Of a DNA stretch of 64,000 nt, positions 1 through 7,422 are shown in pieces. The stretch is from Candidatus Ferrigenium bremense. Lineage in GTDB: Bacteria > Pseudomonadota > Gammaproteobacteria > Burkholderiales > Gallionellaceae. The stretch is taken from positions 79,148 through 143,147 of the forward strand of contig JAGRPI010000030.1 of the NCBI GenBank assembly GCA_019449635.1, written 5' to 3'. Made by a program: the position numbers and the translations under genes. The first letter of the stretch is position 1, and every line of letters starts with the position of its first letter. The notes under the pieces are model-generated. The model was not told the DNA's origin, made no database searches, and was given only the letters and a program-made list of their open reading frames with translations.

Positions 1-317
1 AGAACATGGAAAACAGCCCGCAGCGCCAGGAGATCATCGACCGGATGCTGGAAATATTGCGCCGCGACTCGCCGTGGCTGTGGGGCTTCCACCCGAAGAG
101 TTACGTATTGCAGCACGACTGGCTGCATAACGTGAAGCCCAACGTGATGGCGAACAATAAACTCAAATACTGGCGCGTGGATGCCGCGCAGCGCGACCTG
201 CTGCGCCGCGAGTGGAACCAGCCCGCGCGCTGGCCGCTGTGGCTGACGGTTGCGGTGTTATTGCTGTCCGGTGTTTGGGTGTGGCGTGCGTTGCGCCGGC
301 GCGAAGAGCAGCCGTAG
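1..317 (+). CDS. Peptide/oligopeptide ABC transporter substrate-binding protein (family 5), C-terminal part
   Basis: This is the 3' end of a gene that begins upstream of the window; the frame is open from base 3. The visible ~104 residues contain the family 5 C-terminal pattern: WLWGFHPKS, HDWLHNVKPN, MANNKLKYWRVD, then REWNQPARWP. After it comes a hydrophobic stretch (WLTVAVLLLSGVWVW) and a basic tail (RALRRRE), so the mature protein probably ends in one membrane anchor rather than being freely periplasmic. The family captures peptides for an ABC importer. The partner permease genes are not in the window. The family call rests on remembered motifs and the C-terminus only. Confidence 0.75.
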   Translation, partial: NMENSPQRQEIIDRMLEILRRDSPWLWGFHPKSYVLQHDWLHNVKPNVMANNKLKYWRVDAAQRDLLRREWNQPARWPLWLTVAVLLLSGVWVWRALRRREEQP

Positions 318-430
318 GGCGGGAATTTGCGCAAGGTTTGCCCGGTTGCCGAGCGAGCCAGAAAGGCAAATCCATTCAGTTCGTTCCTGTTTCCTGATGG
401 CGATCCGGCAGCTTCAAACGAACTCAAACA

Positions 431-1159
431 TCAGGCATGCATGCGGCAATTCCGTTCCATTTCTACCAGATGCGGCAGCAGCTCGGAATGCGCCTGTATG
501 TGAAAAATATAGCGCGGCACGTTACGCTCAGTGGACTGCGCCATGAACGGTTCGCCCCAGAAACTCAGCAGAGCCTCCGTCGCCCCGTCCGGCGGGGTAT
601 CTGCAAGAATAAAGGAGATATTCTTGCTGAGTGCGCACCAATGCGGATCCTGCACCTTGCTATGGCCGTCGCAAGCGGTAATCTTCGGCAGGATTTCGGC
701 TTGCCAGAGGCCTTGCTGGCTTTCATCGAGAACGAACTGGATGGAGCTTACCTCGGGGTTTTCAATTACCGGGCGCAGCAGTATGTCGAAAAGTGGTTGT
801 GCCCGATACATCGACAGGCAGACATTGAACAAGATCGCATCCCCGCGCATATTGCGGGCGAACTGCTCGTTCGCCGTGCGCAGTTGGCGCGGCCCGACCA
901 ACACCACGTCCGGGGCGGCCAAGGATGCTTTGATCCTGGACACCATTTTCTGCGTTCGCTCCACCTGCCCGGCGGTGTGTTCATTGTTCCGCGTATGGCG
1001 CATGAAATTGATGAACAGAAGCGCCATCAGGGCAAGCACGATAGGCAGAATGATATGCTCGTCAACGATATGGAGCAGATGCAGGATGAGGGCCGCCGTC
1101 GCGGCCAGAATGCCGGCGATGGCATCCCATTCGTAACTCAGAAAGCGTTTCAGTTTCAT
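431..1159 (-). CDS. Conserved membrane protein of unknown function
   Basis: A 242-residue protein I do not recognise. Residues ~12-31 (DAIAGILAATAALILHLLHI) and ~35-52 (HIILPIVLALMALLFINF) form two membrane helices, followed by a cytosolic domain of about 190 residues. That domain has features such as VVLVGPRQLRTANEQFARN, FNVCLSMYRAQ and FVLDESQQGLWQAE. The ATG at 1159 opens directly before the first helix. A long opposite-strand frame over the same bases has no recognisable content and was treated as a shadow. The gene lies downstream of, and in line with, the exported protein at 1191-1676, with a 31-base gap. No function is assigned. Confidence 0.65.
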   Translation of the reverse strand: MKLKRFLSYEWDAIAGILAATAALILHLLHIVDEHIILPIVLALMALLFINFMRHTRNNEHTAGQVERTQKMVSRIKASLAAPDVVLVGPRQLRTANEQFARNMRGDAILFNVCLSMYRAQPLFDILLRPVIENPEVSSIQFVLDESQQGLWQAEILPKITACDGHSKVQDPHWCALSKNISFILADTPPDGATEALLSFWGEPFMAQSTERNVPRYIFHIQAHSELLPHLVEMERNCRMHA

Positions 1160-1190
1160 ATCGTCTCCAACTCCACGAAAAAATTACAGC

Positions 1191-1676
1191 CTACTCCAAA
1201 CCGCGCCAGCCGGGGTGATCAAAGTAGGCGGCATAGTTGTCCAGCGCGTGGGCGATCTTCGCCGCACCCTTATGCGTCTCGCTGCTGTCTTGACCCATCA
1301 TGGCGTCCGCGCCGGCGATGATATCGGCCAGCACGAGGTGGAGCATGGCGTCCGCTTCCGGCTCCAACTTGCAGTTCTTCACCATGAACGCAATCTGGTC
1401 GTTCGCCTTCTGCGCCAGTGTCCGGTATTGTTCCGTCGTGGCCTTGCCGGAATGGATGGCGGGGAGTTCTGCTGACAGCGCATCGCGGATGCGGCTCATA
1501 GCCAGGCGCAGGTTGTCATCGGTGGCCCATTTCCTGCCGTTATTCAAAGTGAGTTGCGCCGGTTCTGCTGCGTCATGCGAATGACTGTGGCCTTGGGCTG
1601 ACACTATTCCTGGGCTCATGCTCAGCAGTGCAGCGGCGGACAGGGTTGCAGCCATTTTTTTCCATTGAATAAACAT
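1191..1676 (-). CDS. Small exported His-rich protein (DnrO-like)
   Basis: A 161-residue protein with a Sec signal peptide: basic start MFIQWKKM, hydrophobic core AATLSAAALLSM, likely cleavage after GIVSA. The mature N-terminus is QGHSHSHD, a possible metal-binding tail. The rest is predicted helical, with IRDALSAELPAIHSGK, YRTLAQKANDQIAFMVKNC and a HLVLADIIAGADAMMG segment. This resembles small periplasmic proteins annotated DnrO in denitrifying betaproteobacteria; that name is from memory. It probably shares a transcript with the membrane-protein gene just downstream. Its biochemical role is unknown. Confidence 0.65.
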   Translation of the reverse strand: MFIQWKKMAATLSAAALLSMSPGIVSAQGHSHSHDAAEPAQLTLNNGRKWATDDNLRLAMSRIRDALSAELPAIHSGKATTEQYRTLAQKANDQIAFMVKNCKLEPEADAMLHLVLADIIAGADAMMGQDSSETHKGAAKIAHALDNYAAYFDHPGWRGLE

Positions 1677-1812
1677 ATAAATTTCCTTGATTGTTGATTG
1701 ACGGATTAGGTTTCAGCACATAGTCAGAAGCTTAATTTTCGCGTTTTATTGGCAAGCAGCTAATGTGCGTCATAGTTGACTGTTTAGTGCATATTCGGTT
1801 CGTTAAGCTTGC

Positions 1813-1943
1813 AAAAAAATGCCCCTGGATCAAGAAGAGTCAGGGGCAAAACATCTTAACAGCTTGGGAGAGGTTAAGACTTGGAGAAACCTGTGAAAGC
1901 TTGCGCTATCTGCAGATCGCGGAAGAGGCCTGCATAAAACCTG
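1813..1943 (-). ncRNA. Candidate 3'-UTR small RNA with intrinsic terminator (copy 1 of a two-member family)
   Basis: Reading the minus strand from just after the stop codon at 1944, the sequence holds a CU-rich stretch (GGTTTCTCC), a stem GTCTTAAC / GTTAAGAT (1880-1873 with 1860-1853) whose loop contains CTCTCCC, then GTTTT and a terminator. The terminator stem is TGCCCCTG / CAGGGGCA (1848-1820) followed by seven T (1819-1813). The same order of elements recurs on the minus strand at 32371-32467. I see no convincing dedicated promoter, so it may be processed from the mRNA of the 98-residue gene upstream. The terminator is seen directly; the regulatory RNA is inferred from the shared design. 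Confidence 0.5.
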
Positions 1944-2240
1944 TTAGCAAACTAAGCTTTGGTTAGCCGGAGAGAGGTAAGCTTTTTCCACATATTCATC
2001 ACCGGGGTAAGCGGCGTACAGCAAATCAGCCCCATTCTTCCCCTCATGCCAAGAGCATGTTGACTTACCCGCCATTGAATGGCGTTCGGCAGCTGGGTTT
2101 GCTCGCTGATCTTTCTGTATCGCAGCAGCACTCATTCCGGAGTAAATCTCTTGAACCGAGAAGTATGTTCCGGCAGCTTGTGCGGCTGAAGTAGCCAATA
2201 CGCCGGAAATGATAATGCCTGCCAAGATATGTGTTTTCAT
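1944..2240 (-). CDS. Small secreted protein of unknown function, probable sigma54-dependent gene
   Basis: A 98-residue protein with a clear Sec signal peptide (MKTHILAGIIISGVLATSAAQA, cleavage after AQA). The mature part of about 76 residues includes YFSVQEIYSGMSAAAIQKDQ and CSWHEGKNGADLLYAAYPGDEYVEKAYL, and ends in SLVC. It has two cysteines (in TCSW and at the C-terminus), which could form a disulfide in the periplasm. I do not recognise a family. It is divergent from the sigma54-type activator at 2491, and a -24/-12 element lies 109 bases upstream of its start. The candidate small RNA follows directly in its 3' UTR. Confidence 0.7.
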   Translation of the reverse strand: MKTHILAGIIISGVLATSAAQAAGTYFSVQEIYSGMSAAAIQKDQRANPAAERHSMAGKSTCSWHEGKNGADLLYAAYPGDEYVEKAYLSPANQSLVC

Positions 2241-2348
2241 GATTAAGGCTCCTTGTCTCTAAACTTGGTTAAATGCCCTGCCGTCTTGGCGAGGGGGTTT
2301 TCGCCTATGAAGGAAAAGATACCGTTCATAGGCGCTTGCATTTATATA

Positions 2349-2364
2349 AGCATTAACCGTGCCA
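2349..2364 (-). promoter_or_regulatory. -24/-12 (sigma54) promoter for the secreted-protein gene
   Basis: The minus strand reads TGGCACGGTTAATGCT. It matches the sigma54 consensus TGGCAC-N5-TTGCW except for one base in the -12 element, and the GG and GC dinucleotides are exactly 10 bases apart. Transcription would begin near 2338, giving a leader of about 100 bases before the ATG at 2240. An enhancer-binding activator is encoded divergently, as expected for such a promoter. Confidence 0.65.
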
Positions 2365-2439
2365 GATATTTAATATGCTAACAATCAATCGGTTATGCAT
2401 ATTTGTAGTTGCGGAACAAGTTGACGATGTTTAAAGAGA

Positions 2440-2490
2440 ACGTTAACATGCTGTCCATAGTTAACATTCTTTACGGAGCAATGGACAGTC
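2440..2490. promoter_or_regulatory. Candidate activator-binding region (upstream activating site)
   Basis: Two GTTAACA repeats occur at 2442-2448 and 2460-2466. An inverted repeat CTGTCCAT / ATGGACAG lies at 2451-2458 and 2481-2488. They are about 90-130 bases upstream of the -24/-12 element at 2349-2364, the usual distance for enhancer sites. They also abut the activator's own start codon, which would allow autoregulation. The binding is inferred. Confidence 0.4.
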
Positions 2491-3870
2491 ATGATTACTT
2501 TGTCAGGATTAAGGCAGTTTCTCGATAATCTCGAGGAAGGGATTCTATTTCTTGATCAGCAGCGTCGCGTCGTGGCGATCAATGAAGCGGCCAGCCATAT
2601 GCTGGGGCAGAACCACGGCAATATTCTGGACAAGCTCTGCCCGAGTCTTTTCCAAGGGACGGCTTGTGCGCGGAGCTGCGGGAAGGGGGGGCATTGCACG
2701 CTCATGAAAAACGCAATCCAGGGGAAAAAAGTTCAAGACCTTGTCGTGCAGCGTCCGGACGGTACGCTGATACCCCTGCGTATGTGGGCCATGGTGCTGC
2801 CCTCTGATGAGAAGCTGGCATACTGTGCCGTGGTGTTGCGCGACCGTACCCACGAGATGCAGCTGGAAGAAGCGGCTAGCAACAGGCTGCGCCTGGGTGG
2901 TTTGGTAGGGCACAGCGTGGGGATGCGGGATCTGTTTCGCCAGATACTGCGAGCGGCGGCAAGCGAGGCCAGCATCCTTATCACCGGCGAGAGCGGCAGC
3001 GGCAAGGAATTGGTTGCGCAGGCGCTGCATGAAAACTCGAGCCGTGCCAAGGGGCCTTACGTGCGGGTACATTGTGCCGCATTTCCAGAACAACTGCTGG
3101 AAGGCGAATTGTTCGGTCATGCCCGCGGCGCGTTCACTGGCGCAACTACCGCCCGCGAAGGCCGCTTCGAGGCGGCGCACGGCGGGACGCTGCTGTTGGA
3201 CGAGATCGGCGAGGTGCCGCTGAATATCCAGGTAAAGTTGCTGCGTGTCTTGCAGGAACACGAAATCGAACGACTCGGCGAAAATCAGACACGCAAGGTT
3301 GATGTGAGGATCATCGCGGCCACCCATCGGGATCTGCCGGCCATGGTGAGCCGCGGCGAATTCCGTGCCGACCTTTATTACCGGTTGCGGGTGCTTCCGC
3401 TGCACGTTCCCGCTTTGCGCGAGCGCAAGGAGGATATTCCGCTGCTGGTCAGTTCCATGCTGGCCAATATACTGACTCGCCATCAAGGGCGTGATATCCA
3501 GATTTCCAATGAAGCGCTCGAGGCGTTTGGCGCCTATAGCTGGCCGGGCAACGTCAGGGAACTGGTAAATGCCCTGGAATACGCAATGGTGCACGTGGAT
3601 GGCACGACCATCCTGGAACGCCACCTGCCGCCGGAGATTCAGGAAGCCGTCCATCAGGTTGCCGATTCGCGGGCTGTAGCCGCTCCGGCGCCGGCTTCTG
3701 GGTTGGTACAGCGCTATTACCGCGCCCCTGTGCAGCAGGAAGGGCAGGAAAAACAGACCCTCCTGCTGGCGCTGAAGGAAACCGGGGGGAACAAGGCGGC
3801 GGCCGCCGAGAAGCTCGGCATGTCGCGCACCACGCTGTGGAAGAGACTGAAACAGTATGGCATCGACTGA
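2491..3870 (+). CDS. Sigma54-dependent transcriptional activator with Cys-containing PAS sensor
   Basis: A 459-residue enhancer-binding protein. Residues 1-125 are a PAS domain carrying a cysteine cluster in [21 protein letters not shown]. An AAA+ domain spans ~138-370, with Walker A GESGSGKE, the sigma54-contact motif GAFTGA, Walker B LLLDEIGE and the R-finger segment [10 protein letters not shown] Fis-type helix-turn-helix lies at the C-terminus ([22 protein letters not shown]). There is no receiver domain, so it is probably a one-component sensor in which the cysteines respond to a metal, redox state or nitrosative stress. The ligand is unknown. The obvious target is the divergent -24/-12 promoter at 2349-2364. 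Confidence 0.9.
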   Translation: MITLSGLRQFLDNLEEGILFLDQQRRVVAINEAASHMLGQNHGNILDKLCPSLFQGTACARSCGKGGHCTLMKNAIQGKKVQDLVVQRPDGTLIPLRMWAMVLPSDEKLAYCAVVLRDRTHEMQLEEAASNRLRLGGLVGHSVGMRDLFRQILRAAASEASILITGESGSGKELVAQALHENSSRAKGPYVRVHCAAFPEQLLEGELFGHARGAFTGATTAREGRFEAAHGGTLLLDEIGEVPLNIQVKLLRVLQEHEIERLGENQTRKVDVRIIAATHRDLPAMVSRGEFRADLYYRLRVLPLHVPALRERKEDIPLLVSSMLANILTRHQGRDIQISNEALEAFGAYSWPGNVRELVNALEYAMVHVDGTTILERHLPPEIQEAVHQVADSRAVAAPAPASGLVQRYYRAPVQQEGQEKQTLLLALKETGGNKAAAAEKLGMSRTTLWKRLKQYGID

Positions 3871-3929
3871 GTGGAGCAGGAAGCCTGCAATGCTTGGTCG
3901 TGCCGCGGGTAATCCGTATGTATCCGCGG

Positions 3930-4721
3930 CTAATCGCCGTCTTTAGGCTTATCCAGATAATTCACCACTTTCGCAAATTCCGCCACGCCCAGATTCTCCG
4001 CGCGTAGTTGGGCATCAATACCCAGCTTTGCAAAATCCGCCTCATTCAAATAACTGCGCAGGGTATTGCGCAGCGTCTTGCGGCGTTGTCCGAATGCCGC
4101 GCTGACGACGGCGGCGAACAGTTTTTCATTGCGCACCATGATCTCGCCGGCGGGGAGCGGGATCATGCGCACAACGGCGGAATCCACCTTGGGCGCCGGA
4201 CGGAAAGACTGCGGCGGCACATCGAGGAGCTTCTCCATCAGAAAGCGGTATTGCAGCATGACCGACAGCCGTCCGTAGGCAGGCGTGGAGGGTTCGGCGA
4301 CCATGCGTTCAACGACCTCGTTTTGCAGCATGAAGTGCATGTCGCGGATGCGCACGGCATAGGCGGCAAAATGGAACAGCAGCGGCGAGGAGATGTTGTA
4401 GGGCAGGTTGCCGACGATGCGCAGCGGGGCGGGCAGCGCCGCAAGATCGAACTCCAGCGCGTCTCCGGCATGGATGCTCAATTTCGACTGCGGATTATCC
4501 TGCGGGTAATCGCGCTCCAGCCGCGCGATGATGTCGCGGTCGATTTCCACCACGTGCAGATGATTCAGCCGCTTCAGCAGCGGTCGGGTCAGCGCGCCCA
4601 GGCCGGGGCCGATCTCGACCATGTTGTCGGCTGGTTCGGGGCGGATCGCGCTGATGATATCGGCGATGATCCGCTCATCGACAAGAAAGTTCTGACCGAA
4701 CCTTTTTTTGGCTTTATGCAC
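3930..4721 (-). CDS. ksgA: 16S rRNA (adenine1518/1519-N6)-dimethyltransferase
   Basis: A 263-residue methyltransferase that dimethylates two adjacent adenines in the 3' hairpin of 16S rRNA during small-subunit maturation. It opens with [14 protein letters not shown] and has the SAM motif [15 protein letters not shown], acidic motif VVEIDRDI, motif GDALEFD and catalytic [12 protein letters not shown] chose the GTG at 4721, because the longer frame runs back through the end of pdxA in another reading and lacks family similarity there. The start then overlaps the pdxA stop by 8 bases, implying translational coupling. It is last in an lptD-surA-pdxA-ksgA order common in this class. Confidence 0.95.
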   Translation of the reverse strand: MHKAKKRFGQNFLVDERIIADIISAIRPEPADNMVEIGPGLGALTRPLLKRLNHLHVVEIDRDIIARLERDYPQDNPQSKLSIHAGDALEFDLAALPAPLRIVGNLPYNISSPLLFHFAAYAVRIRDMHFMLQNEVVERMVAEPSTPAYGRLSVMLQYRFLMEKLLDVPPQSFRPAPKVDSAVVRMIPLPAGEIMVRNEKLFAAVVSAAFGQRRKTLRNTLRSYLNEADFAKLGIDAQLRAENLGVAEFAKVVNYLDKPKDGD

Positions 4722-5760
4722 GATTGCCGCGCTCGTTCTGCGCCATCTGCGCCGCGACCCTGATCGCCTCCAGCAGGCTGCCGCTGTCGGCCTTGCCGGT
4801 TCCCGCCAGATCCAGTGCCGTGCCATGGTCCACCGATGTGCGGATGATCGGCAGGCCGAGCGTGACATTTACGCCCTGCCCGAAGCTGGCGTGCTTGAGC
4901 ACCGGTAGTCCCTGATCGTGATACATCGCGAGCACGCAGTCGCATTGCGCAAGTTTTTGCGGCGTAAACAAAGTATCGGCAGGCAGCGGCGCGCTGACAT
5001 TGCAGCCCTCGGCGCGCAGCCTGTCGAGTACCGGGATCATTACCTCGATTTCCTCGCGTCCCAGATAACCGCCTTCGCCCGCATGCGGGTTCAATCCGGC
5101 TACCAGGATACGCGGCTGTGTGATGCCGAAGCGGGATTGCAAATCGTGCTGGATGATGCGCAATACCTTTTCCAGTAGCGGTGCGGTGATTGCGGCAGGC
5201 ACATCCTTCAAGGGAAGATGTGTGGTGGCCAGCGCCACACGCATCCCGCCGCCGACCAGCATCATCACTACCAGATCGGTATTGGTTTGTCCGGCGAGGA
5301 ATTCGGTGTGGCCGGTGAATGGTATGCCGGCATCGTTGATGATGCCCTTATGCACCGGCGCGGTGACCATGCCGGAAAATTCGCCCATCTGGCAGCCTTG
5401 CACGGCCCGGCGCAGCATCGCCAGCACATATCCGCTGTTGGCGGCATCCGGCATACCGGCATGGCACGGTGCGGCGAGCGGGATATGGATAATGGGCAGA
5501 GAGTGGGAAGTGGGGAGTGGGGAGTGGGGAAAAACCGGCACATTCCCACTTTCCACTTCCCACTTCCCACTTCCCATTTCGTGCACTTGCAGCGCGATGC
5601 CGAGTTGCGCGGCGCGCTGTTGCAACAGGGTTTTATCGGCAATGACCACGAACGGAATGTCGGGCGGCGTGACGGCAAGTTGCACGCATAAATCGGGGCC
5701 TATGCCTGCCGGTTCACCGGCGGTGATCGCCAAGGGTGCTGAAGGGAGTTTGATATTCAC
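4714..5760 (-). CDS. pdxA: 4-hydroxythreonine-4-phosphate dehydrogenase, with in-frame repeat insertion
   Basis: PdxA oxidises 4-phosphohydroxythreonine in the DXP-dependent pyridoxal phosphate pathway. It is recognised by [56 protein letters not shown] and the C-terminal [17 protein letters not shown]. It is 348 residues, somewhat longer than usual. The excess is at residues ~61-89, a Ser/Pro/Gly-rich segment ([12 protein letters not shown]...PLPTSHSLP) encoded by a palindromic G-rich/C-rich repeat at 5493-5580. The start is a GTG. The catalytic segments are intact, so the enzyme is probably functional with an extra loop. Confidence 0.93.
   Translation of the reverse strand: MNIKLPSAPLAITAGEPAGIGPDLCVQLAVTPPDIPFVVIADKTLLQQRAAQLGIALQVHEMGSGKWEVESGNVPVFPHSPLPTSHSLPIIHIPLAAPCHAGMPDAANSGYVLAMLRRAVQGCQMGEFSGMVTAPVHKGIINDAGIPFTGHTEFLAGQTNTDLVVMMLVGGGMRVALATTHLPLKDVPAAITAPLLEKVLRIIQHDLQSRFGITQPRILVAGLNPHAGEGGYLGREEIEVMIPVLDRLRAEGCNVSAPLPADTLFTPQKLAQCDCVLAMYHDQGLPVLKHASFGQGVNVTLGLPIIRTSVDHGTALDLAGTGKADSGSLLEAIRVAAQMAQNERGNRA
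5493..5580. repeat. G-rich palindromic repeat inserted in frame in pdxA
   Basis: On the + strand a run built from GTGGGAAGTGGGGAGTGGGG units is followed, after a short spacer (AAAAACCGGCACA), by its complement built from TTCCCACTTCCCAC units. The two arms would form a long hairpin in RNA or cruciform in DNA. The whole element is read through in pdxA and adds about 28 low-complexity residues. Confidence 0.85.
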
Positions 5761-5781
5761 CGGTTACCCTGAAAATCTCGG

Positions 5782-5904
5782 TTAGCCACGGATGAACACG
5801 GATAAAACATCGCATCGCAACAGGTTGGCATTTCGCCCGAACGGTACATGAAAAACGAAGTACCCGATCGTTCATCTGTGTCAATCCATGTTCATCCGTG
5901 GCTC
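5782..5904. repeat. Inverted-terminus repeat, family N (copy 1)
   Basis: Begins with AGCCACGGATGAACACGGAT and ends with its near complement, ATGTTCATCCGTGGCT. About 120 bases long, between surA and pdxA. A second copy lies at 20811-20928 next to yggS. Only the termini are conserved; the interiors differ. There is no coding potential, so it looks like a small non-autonomous element or palindromic intergenic repeat. Confidence 0.75.
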
Positions 5905-5921
5905 AGTTTTGTCTTCCAGGA

Positions 5922-7409
5922 TCATTGGTTCTCTTCGAGGCGGTATTCGACAAACGCATGGTCGCGCAATTGGCGCAGCCAGTCCTGATATTGCTCATCG
6001 GCCTTGAACGTGCCGATGGACAGGCGCGCTTGCTGGCGCTGCTGCTGTTCGCTGACATCGGTATTCCTGCGCTCCAGCACCTGGATCAGGTGCCAGCCGA
6101 ATTGCGTTTGCACCATGCCTATCATGCCGGGTTGCAGCTTGTTCATCGCCTCCTCAAATTCCGTGACGGTTTGCCCGGGGGACAGCCAATCCAGATCGCC
6201 GCCCTGTTGCGCGCTGCCATCCTGGGAAAATCGCCTGGCCTGCTCGGCGAAATCTGCGCCGCCTTCAATGCGCCGTTTGATTTCCATCAGGCGGCTCTTG
6301 GCCTCGTTTTCGGAAACGATCTCGCTGGTCTTGATCAGGATATGCCGCGCATGGGTCTGCGTGATCACCACCGGCGCGCTGCCGCTGCGTCTCTCAACCA
6401 GCTTGAGGATGTGAAAACCGTTCGGGCTGCGCAAGATCGCGGTAACCTGCCCGGGTTGCAGTTTTTGCAGTTCCCCGGTGAATAACGGCGGCAGACGGTC
6501 GATTGGCCGCCAGCCGAGATCGCCGCCCTTCAACGCGTCCTTGGCATCGGAGTAACCTGCCGCTACTTGCGCAAAATCCGCGCCGCCCTGCAATTGGCTT
6601 GATGCTTGCTCAGCTTTGTCGCGCGCGGCCTGGATTTTTTCCGCACTGGCCTGTTCCGGTATCACCACCAGAATGTGCGCGAGATGGAGCTCCTCTTCCG
6701 CACCGCTCATTTTCGCCTTGTTGGCCAGATAACTGTCCACCTCGTTATCGCTGATGACAAGCTTGCTTTCCACTTCGCGTTCGCGCAAACGCGTGGAAAT
6801 GATTTCGCTGCGTATCTCTTCGCGGAATTTCTTGAAATCCACGCCGTCCGCTTCCAGCTTGGCGCGGAACTCGGCCAGCGACGGGAGGTTGTTTTGCTGA
6901 GCAATCCGTGTAATCGCCAGGTCCAATTGAGTATCGTCCACGCGCACGCCGTTTTCCTTGGCGAATTGCGCTTGCAGCATATCGGTGATCATGCGCTCGA
7001 GCATTTGCCTTTCCAGCACATCCGGTGCGGGCAGCGGCGTACCCTGCTTTTGTAACTGGCGCACCACCACGCGCAGCCGGTCATCCAGCTCCTTGCGGGT
7101 GATCACGTCATCGTTGACTACCGCGACCACCGAGTCGATCACCGCAACCTGTTTTTGCGGATCGGATTTGTGCGGCTCGGCAATAACGGGCGCAACCTGC
7201 GCGGGTTTCGCCATGGCGGCATCGGCGGCGCAAGCGGGATGCGCTGCTATGAAGGTGGCGCAGTAAATCAGCGCGGTGGCCGCCGTTCTAAAACCAATGA
7301 CCAGACCAGCGTCTTTTGCCGGGCTATAACCAGCCACTTGGCAACTGTTTTTTGGTTGCCTGGAGGAATGGCTAGTAGTTCCATCAGTCGTCATATCAGA
7401 CATCATCAT
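5922..7409 (-). CDS. surA: Periplasmic peptidyl-prolyl isomerase/chaperone SurA with unusual N-terminal extension
   Basis: SurA escorts outer-membrane proteins to the BAM complex. It has an N-terminal SurA_N domain (VVAVVNDDVITRKELDDRL) and two parvulin domains, at roughly ELHLAHILVVIPE...GGDLGWR and HARHILIKTSE...GGDLDWLSPG. At 495 residues it is longer than usual because the Sec signal (VIGFRTAATALIYCATFIAAHPACA) is preceded by about 35 residues. About 20 of these (TTSHSSRQPKNSCQVAGYSP) come from the hairpin repeat at 7322-7387. No ATG, GTG or TTG lies in frame between the repeat and the signal peptide core, so translation must start before the repeat. lptD is 13 bases upstream. Confidence 0.93.
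   Translation of the reverse strand: MMMSDMTTDGTTSHSSRQPKNSCQVAGYSPAKDAGLVIGFRTAATALIYCATFIAAHPACAADAAMAKPAQVAPVIAEPHKSDPQKQVAVIDSVVAVVNDDVITRKELDDRLRVVVRQLQKQGTPLPAPDVLERQMLERMITDMLQAQFAKENGVRVDDTQLDLAITRIAQQNNLPSLAEFRAKLEADGVDFKKFREEIRSEIISTRLREREVESKLVISDNEVDSYLANKAKMSGAEEELHLAHILVVIPEQASAEKIQAARDKAEQASSQLQGGADFAQVAAGYSDAKDALKGGDLGWRPIDRLPPLFTGELQKLQPGQVTAILRSPNGFHILKLVERRSGSAPVVITQTHARHILIKTSEIVSENEAKSRLMEIKRRIEGGADFAEQARRFSQDGSAQQGGDLDWLSPGQTVTEFEEAMNKLQPGMIGMVQTQFGWHLIQVLERRNTDVSEQQQRQQARLSIGTFKADEQYQDWLRQLRDHAFVEYRLEENQ
7322..7387 (-). repeat. Hairpin repeat family R, copy in surA
   Basis: Minus-strand sequence begins GGAACTACTAGCCATTCC and ends AAGTGGCTGGTTATAGCC. Inner stem GGCAAC / GTTGCC (7340-7345 and 7355-7360), outer stem ACTAGCC / GGCTGGT. 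It shares both flanks with copies at 10427, 24109 and 42691, but the inner stem sequence differs while staying complementary. It is translated as GTTSHSSRQPKNSCQVAGYSP, the same reading frame used in amgK. Confidence 0.8.
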
Positions 7410-7422
7410 TTCTCTGCTTTGT

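Noticed and set aside
437..1321. Long + strand frame of 294 codons
   Set aside because: It is antisense to a gene with two membrane helices and to the exported-protein gene; its residues (many His/Gln/Arg, no motif) look like a shadow of GC-skewed codons.
1763..1966. 67-codon + strand frame
   Set aside because: It crosses the small RNA terminator and the end of the 98-residue gene, with no ribosome site or similarity.
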